From an uncultured Bacteroidota bacterium (GTDB lineage: Bacteria > Bacteroidota > Bacteroidia > Flavobacteriales > Flavobacteriaceae), in assembly GCA_902584445.1 (NCBI GenBank), contig CACHZY010000002.1:44029-108028 (forward strand): DNA of 64,000 nucleotides. The letters are read 5' to 3'. The position numbers and the translations under genes were made by a program. Positions 35,378-46,881 of this stretch are shown in pieces (positions within the stretch are counted from its first letter, which is position 1; every line of letters begins with the position of its first letter). The notes below the pieces were generated by a model. That model searched no databases. It saw only the letters and a program-made list of their open reading frames with translations, and was not told the DNA's origin.

Positions 35378-37114
35378 ATGGATTTAAAGTATTTAATTAT
35401 TGGATTTCTTTTTTCTCTGATACTTTCTGCTCAAAAAAACCAGACTGAAGATGATTTGGGTACCCAAGAGGTTACAGTTGTAAAGTCTTATCGACCAAAT
35501 CTTAAAAATGTTTTTAAAATTTCTTCAATCCCTGAAATAGCTGACTCATTGATTCAAAAGAAACAAAAAGTAAATTACACTTTTAAGTCTGTTCCAGTTA
35601 TATCCACATTTATTCCAAATAAGGCAACTCCGCTCAAATTAAAGCGTCAAAAAGTAAATCGATTTCATAATAGCTATATTTCAGGGGGTGTTGGAATTCA
35701 ATCTGAGATGTTAATGAATTTTAGTTCCATGGTTTCATTGGATCGATATCAGTCTGCTGGTCTATCTTTGAGATACAATTCATTGGGTGGAATACCAGGT
35801 ACTATCATGGAAAGTACTGAGAAAAGGCTAACTCTAAACATGTTACACCAATACAAAGAAAGAAATATGAGGGTTGATTCTGACTTGAGATTTGATAGTC
35901 AAAGACATAATTTTTATGGTTTAAAGGATATAAAATGGGAAAATATACCAAGTTTTAGGGCATCAGTTGTTAACCCCCTCCAGCGTCTTAATTATCTCTC
36001 CTTAAGGTCTAAATGGCAATGGTATGATAACGCTCTTTCTAAGTTGAATTTTAATACACATATTACTACTGATTATTTTGACTCCACCGAATATATAATT
36101 AAGATTAATGCTTTATTTCGGATTCCCATGTTTGGGAATTATTTAGAATTAATACCAGACTTTGAATTGATTAATTCTAATTTTACAAGAGGCTACTATA
36201 TTGATGAGTCTCTCGCTTTTAAAAATTCCTTAACTCAACTAAAAACTCAATTTTTGAATGTTGGTAGAAGATTAAACTTTAGAGCTGGAGTAAATGGTTT
36301 TATTCTTTCAAATAGTCAGAGTAAATTTAAATTATACCCCATTGTTGAGTTAACTTATAAAAGCTCGAATGGTAAAATTGTTCCTTTTTTTAATTATAAG
36401 GGAGGATATAAATTAAATAGTTTTACCTCATTATCTTTAAAAAATCCATATGTTGCCCCTACGCTTGATATTCAACCCACCGAGGTTGATCAAGATATAA
36501 ACTTGGGTTTTGATGCTTATCCAAGTTCAGGATTATCTCTCAAAATGGTTGCCATCTATTGCAAGTTTATAGACTACCCAATGTTTCTTCGTTTTCCATA
36601 TGATAATTTTAATAATGATATATCTTTCCGTCTAGGTAATAGCTATGGTGTCATCTATGATGCAGCTGAAAAGAAGGGAATGAGCACAAGTATAAGTATA
36701 AATTTAAGTGAATTTAATAGAATTTCACTAATTACTAGTTATTTGGATTATAAGAGACATAATGACGAGCCTGTATGGAATACCCCCTCACTTACCATCG
36801 ATATTAACGGAAATTTTAAACTAGGTCAAAAATTATTTTTTCAATTTACGGGCAATTATATAAGTTCAAGAGATGTTGTGGATCATATAATTACCTCAAA
36901 TGAATTAAGTGAAAAAAGTACTTTACTTCAAGACAAACTGGGGTCAATGTTCAGTACCTCCCTTTCAGTCACGTGGAAAATAAATTCTGAATGGGATTTG
37001 TTCTACAGAAATAATATTTTTTATGGGAATGTTACCTCAAGGTGGGCATATTATCAAAATCAGACTCAGTTAAATCTTCTAGGAATTCGTCATAAATTTG
37101 ATATTAATCTGTAA
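35378..37114 (+). CDS. Outer-membrane beta-barrel protein, TonB-receptor-like N-terminus, function unknown
   Basis: About 578 residues from the ATG at 35378, which follows the TPR stop directly; an earlier ATG at 35339 lies inside the TPR gene and spoils the signal peptide. The signal is LIIGFLFSLILSAQ. The mature N-terminus has DDLGTQEVTVVKSYRPNL, similar to the segment ahead of TonB-dependent receptor barrels, but a full plug domain is absent. The rest shows alternating barrel strands, ending in HKFDINL. I cannot assign a named family. Coupling to the large TPR protein is the main clue to its role. Confidence 0.75.
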   Translation: MDLKYLIIGFLFSLILSAQKNQTEDDLGTQEVTVVKSYRPNLKNVFKISSIPEIADSLIQKKQKVNYTFKSVPVISTFIPNKATPLKLKRQKVNRFHNSYISGGVGIQSEMLMNFSSMVSLDRYQSAGLSLRYNSLGGIPGTIMESTEKRLTLNMLHQYKERNMRVDSDLRFDSQRHNFYGLKDIKWENIPSFRASVVNPLQRLNYLSLRSKWQWYDNALSKLNFNTHITTDYFDSTEYIIKINALFRIPMFGNYLELIPDFELINSNFTRGYYIDESLAFKNSLTQLKTQFLNVGRRLNFRAGVNGFILSNSQSKFKLYPIVELTYKSSNGKIVPFFNYKGGYKLNSFTSLSLKNPYVAPTLDIQPTEVDQDINLGFDAYPSSGLSLKMVAIYCKFIDYPMFLRFPYDNFNNDISFRLGNSYGVIYDAAEKKGMSTSISINLSEFNRISLITSYLDYKRHNDEPVWNTPSLTIDINGNFKLGQKLFFQFTGNYISSRDVVDHIITSNELSEKSTLLQDKLGSMFSTSLSVTWKINSEWDLFYRNNIFYGNVTSRWAYYQNQTQLNLLGIRHKFDINL

Positions 37115-37164
37115 TTTTCATCTTAATCCTCTATTTAAACTTTTTAGTAATTTAAATTTTAGTT

Positions 37165-37172
37165 TATTTTTG
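37165..37172 (+). promoter_or_regulatory. Candidate -7 box for the amidohydrolase gene
   Basis: TATTTTTG matches TAnnTTTG and lies 22 bases before the ATG at 37194. It supports that ATG over the TTG at 37098. No -33 box is evident. Confidence 0.4.
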
Positions 37173-37193
37173 CGAGCTATAACCCTAAAGAGG

Positions 37194-38822
37194 ATGAAAA
37201 ATTTTTTTTTATCGCTAATTTCAACTCTATTGCTACTCTCGAGTTGTAATGAGCGTGTTGATCTTTTGGTACATAACGCTAATGTTTATACTGTTAACGA
37301 AAATTTTGATAAAGCCACTGCATTTGTAGTCAAGAATGGAAGGTTTTTAGAGGTTGGTGGTGAAGATTTAATTGATAGGTATAAACCAACCAATGTAGTT
37401 GATGCACAAGGTCTACCCGTTTACCCGGGTTTTATAGATTCACATTGTGATTTGATCGGCCTTGGTTTAAACGAATTCAAAGTCAATCTAGGGGATTCTA
37501 AGAACATGGATGAGGTCATCAGTCGCTTGATCAAACACCAAGCCTTACATGATCAAAAATACTTATACGGAATTGGTTGGGATCAAAAGAAATTGGAAAC
37601 TCAAAACTTTCCAGACAATAAAAAATTAAACAAAGCATTTCCTGATATTCCAGTTATATTAGAAGGAATTGATAGACATTTTATCTTGGTTAATGATAAA
37701 GCCCTAGAAATGGCTAATATTGACGAATTGACAAAGGTTGAGGGAGGAAAAATACTTAGCTACAAAGGTAAATTGACGGGAATTTTAATTGATAATGCTA
37801 TTAAATTACTAGACAGAATAAAGCCTGAATTCTCTCGAGAAAATCAAATTCAAGCACTAATAACTGCTCAAGACATATGTTTTGAAAATGGCTTAACTAC
37901 TGTTGACCAGAATGGAATTTCCAAAAATAAAATTCTTTTAATTGATAGTCTTCAAAGAGAAAAACTAATCAACATCAGGATTTACGCAATGATTGAAAAC
38001 GATTTTGAGTCAATGGATTATTTTTTTAATAATGGGGGGATAAAAAATGAGTTATTAAATGTTAATTCTGTTGAAGTAAATATTGATGGTCTTTTAAGTT
38101 CTCGTGGAGCCACATTAAAAGAAAATTACAGTGACTTTCCAAAATATAATACACAATTAATTATAAATAAAGATTCATTAAATTCAATTGCTAAGCTCTT
38201 ATTTGAAAATTCATTCCAAATGAATGCTATTGCTTTTGGTGATGCTGCTAATCAAATGGTATTGGATACATACAATTTATTTCTTTCTGATTCAGATGAT
38301 CCTCGCTGGAGAATCGAGCATATCAACGTTATCACTAAAGAAGATATTTCAAAATTTAATTCCAAAATAATTCCTTCCATTCAACCAAGTCAAGCTGTTA
38401 GTCAAATGAAATGGGCAAGACATAGATTAGGTGTTGAGCGAATAAAAGATGCTTTTAAATACAAAGATTTATTAGATTGGTCTGGGGTATTGGCTTTGGG
38501 ATCAAATTCTCCTTTTGAAAAGATTAGTCCTTTAAACACCTTTTATACAGCTGTAACTAGAGGTTCAGAAAAGGAAGATTCAAATAATGGCTTTCAGATG
38601 GAGAATTCTCTCTCACGATATGAGGCATTAATGGGTATGACTCGTTGGGCAGCTTATGCAAATTTTGAAGAGAATGAGAAAGGAAGTATTGAAGCTGGAA
38701 AATTCGCCGATTTTATCTTTTTAGATCGGGATATTATGACTGTAGACATGATGTTAGTCCCAAAAGCAAGAGTTGTTGCTACAATTCTTAACGGAAAAAT
38801 TGTTTTTAGTAACCGTCTTTAA
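37194..38822 (+). CDS. YtcJ-like metal-dependent amidohydrolase, lipoprotein
   Basis: About 542 residues from the ATG at 37194, which creates a lipoprotein signal (FFLSLISTLLLLSSC). The frame extends up to a TTG at 37098, but that would bury the signal. Amidohydrolase-3 family features: NANVYTVNE near the N-terminus, VVDAQGLPVYPGFIDSHCD (metal-binding HxD-like, here His-Cys-Asp), DQNGISKN, WRIEHINV and LALGSNSPFEKISPLNTFY, and the C-terminal GSIEAGKFADFIFLDRDIM. The substrate is unknown for this exported branch. A bulged terminator-like hairpin follows. Confidence 0.85.
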   Translation: MKNFFLSLISTLLLLSSCNERVDLLVHNANVYTVNENFDKATAFVVKNGRFLEVGGEDLIDRYKPTNVVDAQGLPVYPGFIDSHCDLIGLGLNEFKVNLGDSKNMDEVISRLIKHQALHDQKYLYGIGWDQKKLETQNFPDNKKLNKAFPDIPVILEGIDRHFILVNDKALEMANIDELTKVEGGKILSYKGKLTGILIDNAIKLLDRIKPEFSRENQIQALITAQDICFENGLTTVDQNGISKNKILLIDSLQREKLINIRIYAMIENDFESMDYFFNNGGIKNELLNVNSVEVNIDGLLSSRGATLKENYSDFPKYNTQLIINKDSLNSIAKLLFENSFQMNAIAFGDAANQMVLDTYNLFLSDSDDPRWRIEHINVITKEDISKFNSKIIPSIQPSQAVSQMKWARHRLGVERIKDAFKYKDLLDWSGVLALGSNSPFEKISPLNTFYTAVTRGSEKEDSNNGFQMENSLSRYEALMGMTRWAAYANFEENEKGSIEAGKFADFIFLDRDIMTVDMMLVPKARVVATILNGKIVFSNRL

Positions 38823-38826
38823 ATTA

Positions 38827-38854
38827 GTTAACAGATTTAGAATCTTAACTTTTT
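38827..38854 (+). terminator. Candidate Rho-independent terminator after the amidohydrolase
   Basis: GTTAA plus GATT (38827-38837, with a two-base CA bulge) pairs with AATCTTAAC (38841-38849) around a TAG loop, and five T follow. It sits 5 bp after the stop codon. Confidence 0.55.
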
Positions 38855-38961
38855 AAAATCCAACCCCCCCTTTTTTTTAATAATTTTATCTAATATTTGA
38901 TTTTTAGTTTAATTTATAAATCAATAGTATGATTTGTATTAAAAAAATAAAATAAATAACA

Positions 38962-38969
38962 TATTTTTG
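38962..38969 (+). promoter_or_regulatory. Candidate -7 box for asnB
   Basis: TATTTTTG matches TAnnTTTG, 14 bases before the asnB ATG. A TTTG lies at 38933-38936, but 25 bases separate the two boxes, slightly more than usual. Confidence 0.35.
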
Positions 38970-38982
38970 ATAAAAATTTAAG

Positions 38983-40653
38983 ATGTGTGGAATTGTTTGT
39001 GCGTTTGATTTAAAAAAAAACCAAAAGGAATTAAGACCTCAGTTATTAGAGATGTCAAAACTATTAAGGCATCGAGGGCCTGACTGGAGTGGGATTTATA
39101 GTTCAGAAAATGCAATCATGGGTCACGAAAGGCTTGCAATTGTTGATCCTAACTCTGGCAAACAGCCTTTGTACAGCCCAAACAAAAAAAATATTTTAGC
39201 AGCAAATGGCGAAATTTATAATCACCTAGAATTACGTGAGCAATTAAAAAATAAATATGAATTTAGCACTCAGTCTGACTGTGAAATCATATTGGCTTTA
39301 TATCAAGAAAAAGGAATTGATTTTATAGATGACCTTAATGGAATTTTTGCCTTTGCCATCTACGACAGCATTAATGATGAGTTTTTTATAGCTCGTGATC
39401 ACATGGGCATTATTCCACTATATATGGGTTGGGATAAGGATGGAACCTTTTATGTTGCATCTGAATTAAAGGCGTTAGAAGGTGTTTGTTCAAAAATAGA
39501 ATTATTTCCTCCTGGTCACTATATGCATAGTAGAGATAAGACCCCTAATAAGTGGTATAAAAGAAATTGGATAGATTATGAGGCTGTAAAAAATAATAAG
39601 ACAAGCATAAGTGATTTACACGATGCTCTTTCAGATGCTGTCCATCGGCAATTAATGAGTGATGTTCCATATGGTGTTTTATTATCAGGAGGATTGGATT
39701 CTTCTATAACCTCTGCTCTTGCAAAAAAATTTTCGTCTAAAAGAGTAGAGTCTAATGACACCCAATCTGCTTGGTGGCCTCAATTACATTCTTTTTCAGT
39801 TGGACTAGTTGGCTCCCCTGATCTAGAAGCTGCTAAAAAGGTTTCCGAATATATTGGCTCCATTCACCATGAAGTTATTTTTACAATTCAAGAGGGCTTG
39901 GATGCCTTGAGAGATGTTATATATCACCTTGAAACCTACGATGTCACAACAGTTAGAGCATCTACTCCTATGTTTTTAATGGCGAGGAGTATAAAATCTC
40001 ATGGTATAAAAATGGTTTTATCCGGTGAGGGTGCAGACGAGTTGTTTGGTGGTTACCTTTATTTTCATAAAGCACCTTCAGCTGAGGAGTTTCACAAAGA
40101 AACTGTTAGAAAGTTAGAAAAATTACATCAATACGACTGTTTGAGAGCCAATAAATCACTCGCTGCTTGGGGAATTGAGGGACGTGTTCCTTTTTTGGAT
40201 AAAGAATTTATTGATGTTGCTATGCGTATTAACCCTAAGGACAAGATGATTAATTCTAAACGTATGGAAAAATGGGTAGTTAGAAAAGCATTTGAGGATT
40301 ATCTCCCTGAAAGTGTTGCTTGGCGTCAAAAAGAGCAGTTTTCTGATGGAGTTGGTTACAGCTGGATTGACACCCTTAAAGAAGTGGTTGAGTTAGCGGT
40401 TACTGATGAACAAATGTCAAATGCTCATTACCGTTTTCCACTTCAAACCCCACAAAATAAGGAGGAATTTTATTATAGAAGTATTTTTGAAGAACATTTT
40501 CCAAGTGATGCGGCCGCTATGAGCGTTCCTTCGGTTCCCTCGGTCGCCTGCAGTACTCCGGTGGCATTGAATTGGGATGAGGCATTTAAGAACCAAAATG
40601 ATCCTAGTGGACGTGCGGTTGCCAAAGTTCATGATGATGCCTATGATGAGTAG
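38983..40653 (+). CDS. asnB: Asparagine synthase (glutamine-hydrolysing), class B
   Basis: Makes asparagine from aspartate, glutamine and ATP. At 556 residues it is full length. The N-terminal nucleophile Cys2 (MCGIVCAFD), RLAIVDPNSGKQPLY and NGEIYNH mark the glutaminase domain (about 1-190); VLLSGGLDSSI is the PP-loop and VLSGEGADELFGGYLYF the conserved synthetase core. The C-terminal RVPFLDKEFID is also conserved. It sits directly ahead of gyrB with a 143-bp gap carrying two overlapping hairpins. Confidence 0.96.
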   Translation: MCGIVCAFDLKKNQKELRPQLLEMSKLLRHRGPDWSGIYSSENAIMGHERLAIVDPNSGKQPLYSPNKKNILAANGEIYNHLELREQLKNKYEFSTQSDCEIILALYQEKGIDFIDDLNGIFAFAIYDSINDEFFIARDHMGIIPLYMGWDKDGTFYVASELKALEGVCSKIELFPPGHYMHSRDKTPNKWYKRNWIDYEAVKNNKTSISDLHDALSDAVHRQLMSDVPYGVLLSGGLDSSITSALAKKFSSKRVESNDTQSAWWPQLHSFSVGLVGSPDLEAAKKVSEYIGSIHHEVIFTIQEGLDALRDVIYHLETYDVTTVRASTPMFLMARSIKSHGIKMVLSGEGADELFGGYLYFHKAPSAEEFHKETVRKLEKLHQYDCLRANKSLAAWGIEGRVPFLDKEFIDVAMRINPKDKMINSKRMEKWVVRKAFEDYLPESVAWRQKEQFSDGVGYSWIDTLKEVVELAVTDEQMSNAHYRFPLQTPQNKEEFYYRSIFEEHFPSDAAAMSVPSVPSVACSTPVALNWDEAFKNQNDPSGRAVAKVHDDAYDE

Positions 40654-40687
40654 TATTTAACATAAATTTTCACTAATTTTTTTCACA

Positions 40688-40720
40688 CTAAGTGTTAATA
40701 ACTTAGCCTTGTTAAAGGCT
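40688..40720 (+). terminator. Two overlapping hairpins between asnB and gyrB
   Basis: CTAAGT (40688-40693) pairs with ACTTAG (40701-40706), and AGCCTT (40705-40710) pairs with AAGGCT (40715-40720). The two stems share bases 40705-40706, so they compete at their junction. No long T-run follows, so terminator function is uncertain. Confidence 0.35.
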
Positions 40721-40750
40721 TATAACCTCTATTTTCACTAGCTGTTTCCT

Positions 40751-40758
40751 TATATTTG
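40751..40758 (+). promoter_or_regulatory. Candidate -7 box for gyrB
   Basis: TATATTTG is a perfect TAnnTTTG, 38 bases before the gyrB ATG. A T-rich TTTTC lies 15 bases upstream in place of the -33 TTTG. Confidence 0.55.
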
Positions 40759-40778
40759 TTTGTATACGAAAATGATAA

Positions 40779-42737
<1,959 letters not shown>

Positions 42738-42775
42738 TATTCTATTTTAATAAGGCGCATCCAGGCAAAAACTTT

Positions 42776-42783
42776 TATTTTTG
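42776..42783 (+). promoter_or_regulatory. Candidate -7 box for mdh
   Basis: TATTTTTG matches TAnnTTTG and lies 31 bases before the mdh ATG. A clear -33 box is not seen. Confidence 0.45.
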
Positions 42784-42814
42784 GCTTTATCTAAGAATTT
42801 AAAAAACTTAATAA

Positions 42815-43750
42815 ATGAAAGTAACAGTTGTTGGCGCAGGTAATGTTGGCGCTTCATGTGCAGAATATATTGCAATTAAATCAATAGCAAGTGAGGTAGT
42901 ATTGTTGGATATTAAAGAAGGTTTTGCAGAAGGTAAAGCACTAGATTTAATGCAAACTGCAACTACTTTGGGATTTAACTCAAGAATAAAAGGGGTTACT
43001 AACGATTATGCTGCTACCGCAGGTAGTGATGTTGTTGTAATTACTTCAGGAGTTCCGCGAAAGCCAGGAATGACAAGAGAGGAGCTGATCGGCATCAATG
43101 CAGGTATAGTAAAATCAGTCTCAGAAAACATTTTAAAATATTCATCTAATACTGTTATGGTAGTGGTTTCAAATCCTATGGATACCATGACTTATTTGAC
43201 TTTAAAATCTACAGGTCTTCCTAAAAACCGTGTAATTGGAATGGGTGGCGCATTGGATAGCTCGAGATTCAAAACTTATCTTTCATTAGCTTTAGATAAA
43301 CCATCAAATGATATTCAGGGCATGGTAATTGGAGGTCATGGTGATACTACTATGATACCTTTGACAAGATTGGCTAGCTATAATGGAACTCCCGTATCTC
43401 AATACCTAACTTCTGATAGCTTAAATCAAGTCGCATCTGAGACTATGGTAGGAGGCGCTACCTTAACTAAACTTTTAGGAACTTCTGCATGGTATGCTCC
43501 GGGAGCATCGGTTGCTTATCTTGTTGATAGTATAGTTAATAATCAGCGAAAGATGATTCCTTGCTCAGTTTATTTAGAAGGAGAATACAATCAAGATGAT
43601 ATTTGTATAGGTGTACCTTGTATTATTGGAAATAGTGGTGTATCAGCAATTGTAGATGTTAAATTAAATGAGGTCGAACAAGAAAAATTAAACCAAAGTG
43701 CGGTTGCAGTTCGCAATATGAATGAGGCTTTGAAGGAGGTTTTGAAATAA
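42815..43750 (+). CDS. mdh: Malate dehydrogenase (LDH-like type)
   Basis: NAD-dependent TCA-cycle enzyme interconverting malate and oxaloacetate. 311 residues. Rossmann turn VVGAGNVGASCAEYIA, NAD-binding Asp in VLLDIKEG, the substrate-loop Arg in GVPRKPGMTREELI (Arg rather than the Gln of lactate dehydrogenase), VSNPMD, and the catalytic His in VIGGHGDTTMIPL. The primary structure places it in the LDH-like MDH group common in Bacteroidota. Flanked by gyrB and secDF. Confidence 0.96.
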   Translation: MKVTVVGAGNVGASCAEYIAIKSIASEVVLLDIKEGFAEGKALDLMQTATTLGFNSRIKGVTNDYAATAGSDVVVITSGVPRKPGMTREELIGINAGIVKSVSENILKYSSNTVMVVVSNPMDTMTYLTLKSTGLPKNRVIGMGGALDSSRFKTYLSLALDKPSNDIQGMVIGGHGDTTMIPLTRLASYNGTPVSQYLTSDSLNQVASETMVGGATLTKLLGTSAWYAPGASVAYLVDSIVNNQRKMIPCSVYLEGEYNQDDICIGVPCIIGNSGVSAIVDVKLNEVEQEKLNQSAVAVRNMNEALKEVLK

Positions 43751-43830
43751 ACTCTAAGACTCATTTACTAAATCCCCAGTCTAAAATACTTTAAACCCTT
43801 TTTAAAGTTGTTAATTCATTGGCTAAACTT

Positions 43831-43838
43831 TATATTTG
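43831..43838 (+). promoter_or_regulatory. Candidate -7 box for secDF
   Basis: TATATTTG followed by CAC is a strong Bacteroidota -7 match, 31 bases before the ATG; a TTG at 43808-43810 lies 20 bases upstream at the -33 spacing. Confidence 0.6.
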
Positions 43839-43869
43839 CACGCTTGATTTAGCATAAATTAAAACCAAA

Positions 43870-46830
43870 ATGCAGAATAACGGACTCATTAGACTCTTTG
43901 CTATACTCTTCGGATTTGTGAGTATATATCAACTTTCCTTTACATTTATTGCTAGCCAAAAAGAGGCTGAGGCAAAAGAATTTGCCATTTCAAAATATTC
44001 GCAAGACGTTACCGATTATATCAATTTGAGAGACAAGGCTTCTAATGATTACCTAGATTCAATTGGCAGTTTATCTATATTTGGATTCACCTCCTATAAT
44101 GATGCTAAGGGTAAAGAGCTTAACAAGGGACTCGATTTAAAAGGGGGAATCAATGTGATTCTCCAAATCTCAGTAAAAGATATTTTAAAAGGGTTGTCAG
44201 AAAATTCTAAAAACCGAGTTTTCAGTCAGGCACTTGAAAATGCTGATGTTTTACAACAACAAAGTAATGAACCATATATAGAATCCTTTTTTAGTGCATT
44301 TGATCAGTTAAATGGTGGTATAAATTTAGCTAGTCCAGATATTTTTGCTAATCGAACATTAAGTGATGAAATCACATTTCAAATGGGAAATCAAGAGGTT
44401 AAGCCGATTTTGAGAAGAAAGGTGGATGAATCCATAATTTCAGCATTTGAGGTTTTGAGAAAACGTATTGATAAATTTGGTGTTACCCAACCTAATATTC
44501 AGCGACTGGGAACTTCTGGTAGAATATTGGTTGAGCTTCCAGGTGCTAAAGATGTTGATCGGGTTAAAAACCTTTTACAGAGTACAGCACAACTAGAATT
44601 TTGGGAAACCTATAAAAATGACCAGTTAATTAGTTTCTTAACCCAGGCGAATGAATATTTAAAAACCGTTATTGTTGAGGAAAATGAAAGTATTAAAAAA
44701 GACACAAATGAATCCTCTATTGACGAACTGCTTGCTGATGTAGAGGCACAGGATTCAACTAATGTTGCATCAATAAATCCAATTATGGATCTTGTAGTTG
44801 GCTATGGATATCAAGGTGGACCTGTACTAGCTCAATTTGCAGCTAAAGATGCTGAAAAAGTTATGTCTTACTTGGACACTCCAGAGGTAAGAAAATTATT
44901 ACCGAGGAACCTTAGATATATTAAGTTTTCTTGGGGAAAACCAGCACCCAACAGTAATGTTATTGAATTATATGCAATAAAATCAAATCGCGACGACCTT
45001 GCACCTCTTAGTGGTGGAGTAGTTGTTGACGCTATGCAAACATATGATATGTCTGGTAACCCAGCGGTATCAATGCAAATGAATTCTCAAGGAGCTAGAA
45101 CTTGGGAGGCTATGACAGGAAAAGCGTTTCGTGAGTCAACTAACATTGCAATTGTTTTAGATGATATTGTTTATTCAGCCCCTGGAGTTTCAAGTGGACC
45201 AATTGCTGGTGGGCGTTCAGAAATAACAGGTAATTTTTCACTAAATGAGGCGATTGATTTAGCTAATGTTTTAAGAGCAGGTAAACTGCCAGCTGCAGCT
45301 GAGATTATTCAATCTGAGATCGTTGGGCCTTCACTAGGTAGAGAAGCGATTCAGAGTGGCATGTATTCCTTTATAATAGCTTTAATTCTAGTTTTGATTT
45401 GGATGGTGTTTTATTATGGATCTGCTGGAATCTTTGCAGATATAGCCTTGATACTAAATATTTTACTCATTTTCGGTATCCTCGCGGGATTAGGGGCTGT
45501 ACTAACTCTTCCTGGCATTGCTGGGGTTGTATTGACCATTGGTATCTCTGTCGACGCTAATGTATTAATATTCGAGAGGATTCGAGAAGAACTTAAAAAG
45601 GGTAAAGGTCTTAGGAAATCAGTTGCCGATGGCTATAATAATGCACTTTCATCAATTTTAGATGCAAATATTACAACAGGTTTGACAGCATTAATTCTTT
45701 TTGTTTTTGGAACCGGACCAATTAAAGGTTTTGCGACGACTCTATTAATTGGTATTGCGACATCTTTATTTACTGCTATTTTTATTACAAGATTTTTCAT
45801 TGATGCAAGAAATGAAAAAGGGAAAGGCGTCTCGACGGGAACAAAGTTGACACATTCGCTTTTAAGTAAGATTAATATAAATTTTCTTGATAAAAGAAAA
45901 ATAGCTTATGTAGTTTCTAGTACTATTTTAATAGTCAGTTTAACTTCTCTAAGTTTTCAAGGATTGAATCAAGGTGTTGATTTTGTTGGGGGACGCTCTT
46001 ATACTGTTCGTTTTGATCAGATTATTAATCCATCTGAGGTGCAGTCCAATCTGATCAAAACTCTTGGAAGTGCTGAAGTAAAAACTTTTGGTGAGGAAAA
46101 TCAATTAAAAATTACTACAAAATATAAGGTGGATGTAGAGGGGTTGGCAGTTGATGACGAGATACAAAATATTCTATACAATTCTTTACAATCTTTCTTG
46201 CCTGATGGCTATACTTATGATCAGTTCTTAAATGGTTCGGATGATAAGCAGGTTGGAATTATGTCCTCCATTAAAGTAGGACCAACGATTGCTGATGATA
46301 TTAAGAAAAACTCTTTCCTTGCGGTTATAGGATCACTTATAGTTGTGTTTCTTTACATTCTGTTGAGATTTAGAAGATGGCAGTTTTCTCTTGGTGCGGT
46401 TGCCGCAGTATTCCACGATGTACTTATTGTTTTGGGAATTTTCTCATTAACCTATAAGTTTATGCCTTTTAGCATGGAAATTAACCAAGCATTTATTGCA
46501 GCTGTGCTAACAGTTATTGGCTATTCCTTGAATGACACAGTGGTTGTGTTCGACCGGATTAGAGAATTTGTTGGAGAGCATACCAAATGGGAGTTTAATA
46601 AAACTGTTAATGCCGCTTTAAACAGTACTTTGAGTAGAACACTAAATACTTCACTAACAACACTAATTGTTCTCTTAGCTATTTTTATTTTCGGCGGTGA
46701 ATCCATCCGAGGCTTTATGTTCGCGCTTATTATTGGGGTGATTGTAGGGACTTATTCCTCTGTTTTTATTGCAACTCCTGTAATGTTTGACACACAAAAA
46801 GGGAATGCGGATATTGAAAAGACAGCATAG
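43870..46830 (+). CDS. secDF: Fused protein translocase subunit SecD-SecF
   Basis: Inner-membrane component that uses the proton motive force to pull secreted proteins out of SecYEG. 986 residues in one chain: an N-terminal helix, the large SecD periplasmic part (KGLDLKGGINVILQIS, DKFGVTQPNIQRLGTSGRILVELP split segments), SecD membrane core GIAGVVLTIGISVDANVLIF with RIREELKKGKG, and from about residue 690 the SecF half (NQGVDFVGGRSYTVRF, GYSLNDTVVVFDRIRE). The SecD-SecF fusion is usual in Bacteroidota. Both conserved Asp-containing helix-4 motifs are intact. Confidence 0.96.
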   Translation: MQNNGLIRLFAILFGFVSIYQLSFTFIASQKEAEAKEFAISKYSQDVTDYINLRDKASNDYLDSIGSLSIFGFTSYNDAKGKELNKGLDLKGGINVILQISVKDILKGLSENSKNRVFSQALENADVLQQQSNEPYIESFFSAFDQLNGGINLASPDIFANRTLSDEITFQMGNQEVKPILRRKVDESIISAFEVLRKRIDKFGVTQPNIQRLGTSGRILVELPGAKDVDRVKNLLQSTAQLEFWETYKNDQLISFLTQANEYLKTVIVEENESIKKDTNESSIDELLADVEAQDSTNVASINPIMDLVVGYGYQGGPVLAQFAAKDAEKVMSYLDTPEVRKLLPRNLRYIKFSWGKPAPNSNVIELYAIKSNRDDLAPLSGGVVVDAMQTYDMSGNPAVSMQMNSQGARTWEAMTGKAFRESTNIAIVLDDIVYSAPGVSSGPIAGGRSEITGNFSLNEAIDLANVLRAGKLPAAAEIIQSEIVGPSLGREAIQSGMYSFIIALILVLIWMVFYYGSAGIFADIALILNILLIFGILAGLGAVLTLPGIAGVVLTIGISVDANVLIFERIREELKKGKGLRKSVADGYNNALSSILDANITTGLTALILFVFGTGPIKGFATTLLIGIATSLFTAIFITRFFIDARNEKGKGVSTGTKLTHSLLSKININFLDKRKIAYVVSSTILIVSLTSLSFQGLNQGVDFVGGRSYTVRFDQIINPSEVQSNLIKTLGSAEVKTFGEENQLKITTKYKVDVEGLAVDDEIQNILYNSLQSFLPDGYTYDQFLNGSDDKQVGIMSSIKVGPTIADDIKKNSFLAVIGSLIVVFLYILLRFRRWQFSLGAVAAVFHDVLIVLGIFSLTYKFMPFSMEINQAFIAAVLTVIGYSLNDTVVVFDRIREFVGEHTKWEFNKTVNAALNSTLSRTLNTSLTTLIVLLAIFIFGGESIRGFMFALIIGVIVGTYSSVFIATPVMFDTQKGNADIEKTA

Positions 46831-46856
46831 ATTTAGTTTAAATTTTATAATAGAAT

Positions 46857-46881
46857 GTCGTGCTGAATGATGCGACTTTTT
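46857..46881 (+). terminator. Candidate terminator after secDF
   Basis: GTCG (46857-46860) pairs with CGAC (46873-46876) and is followed by TTTTT. The stem is only four base pairs, so this is a weak call; it sits 27 bases past the secDF stop, just before the end of the convergent DinB gene. Confidence 0.35.

Noticed and set aside
42815..43750. Lactate dehydrogenase
   Set aside because: The substrate loop has Arg (PRKPGM) instead of Gln, which specifies malate dehydrogenase.
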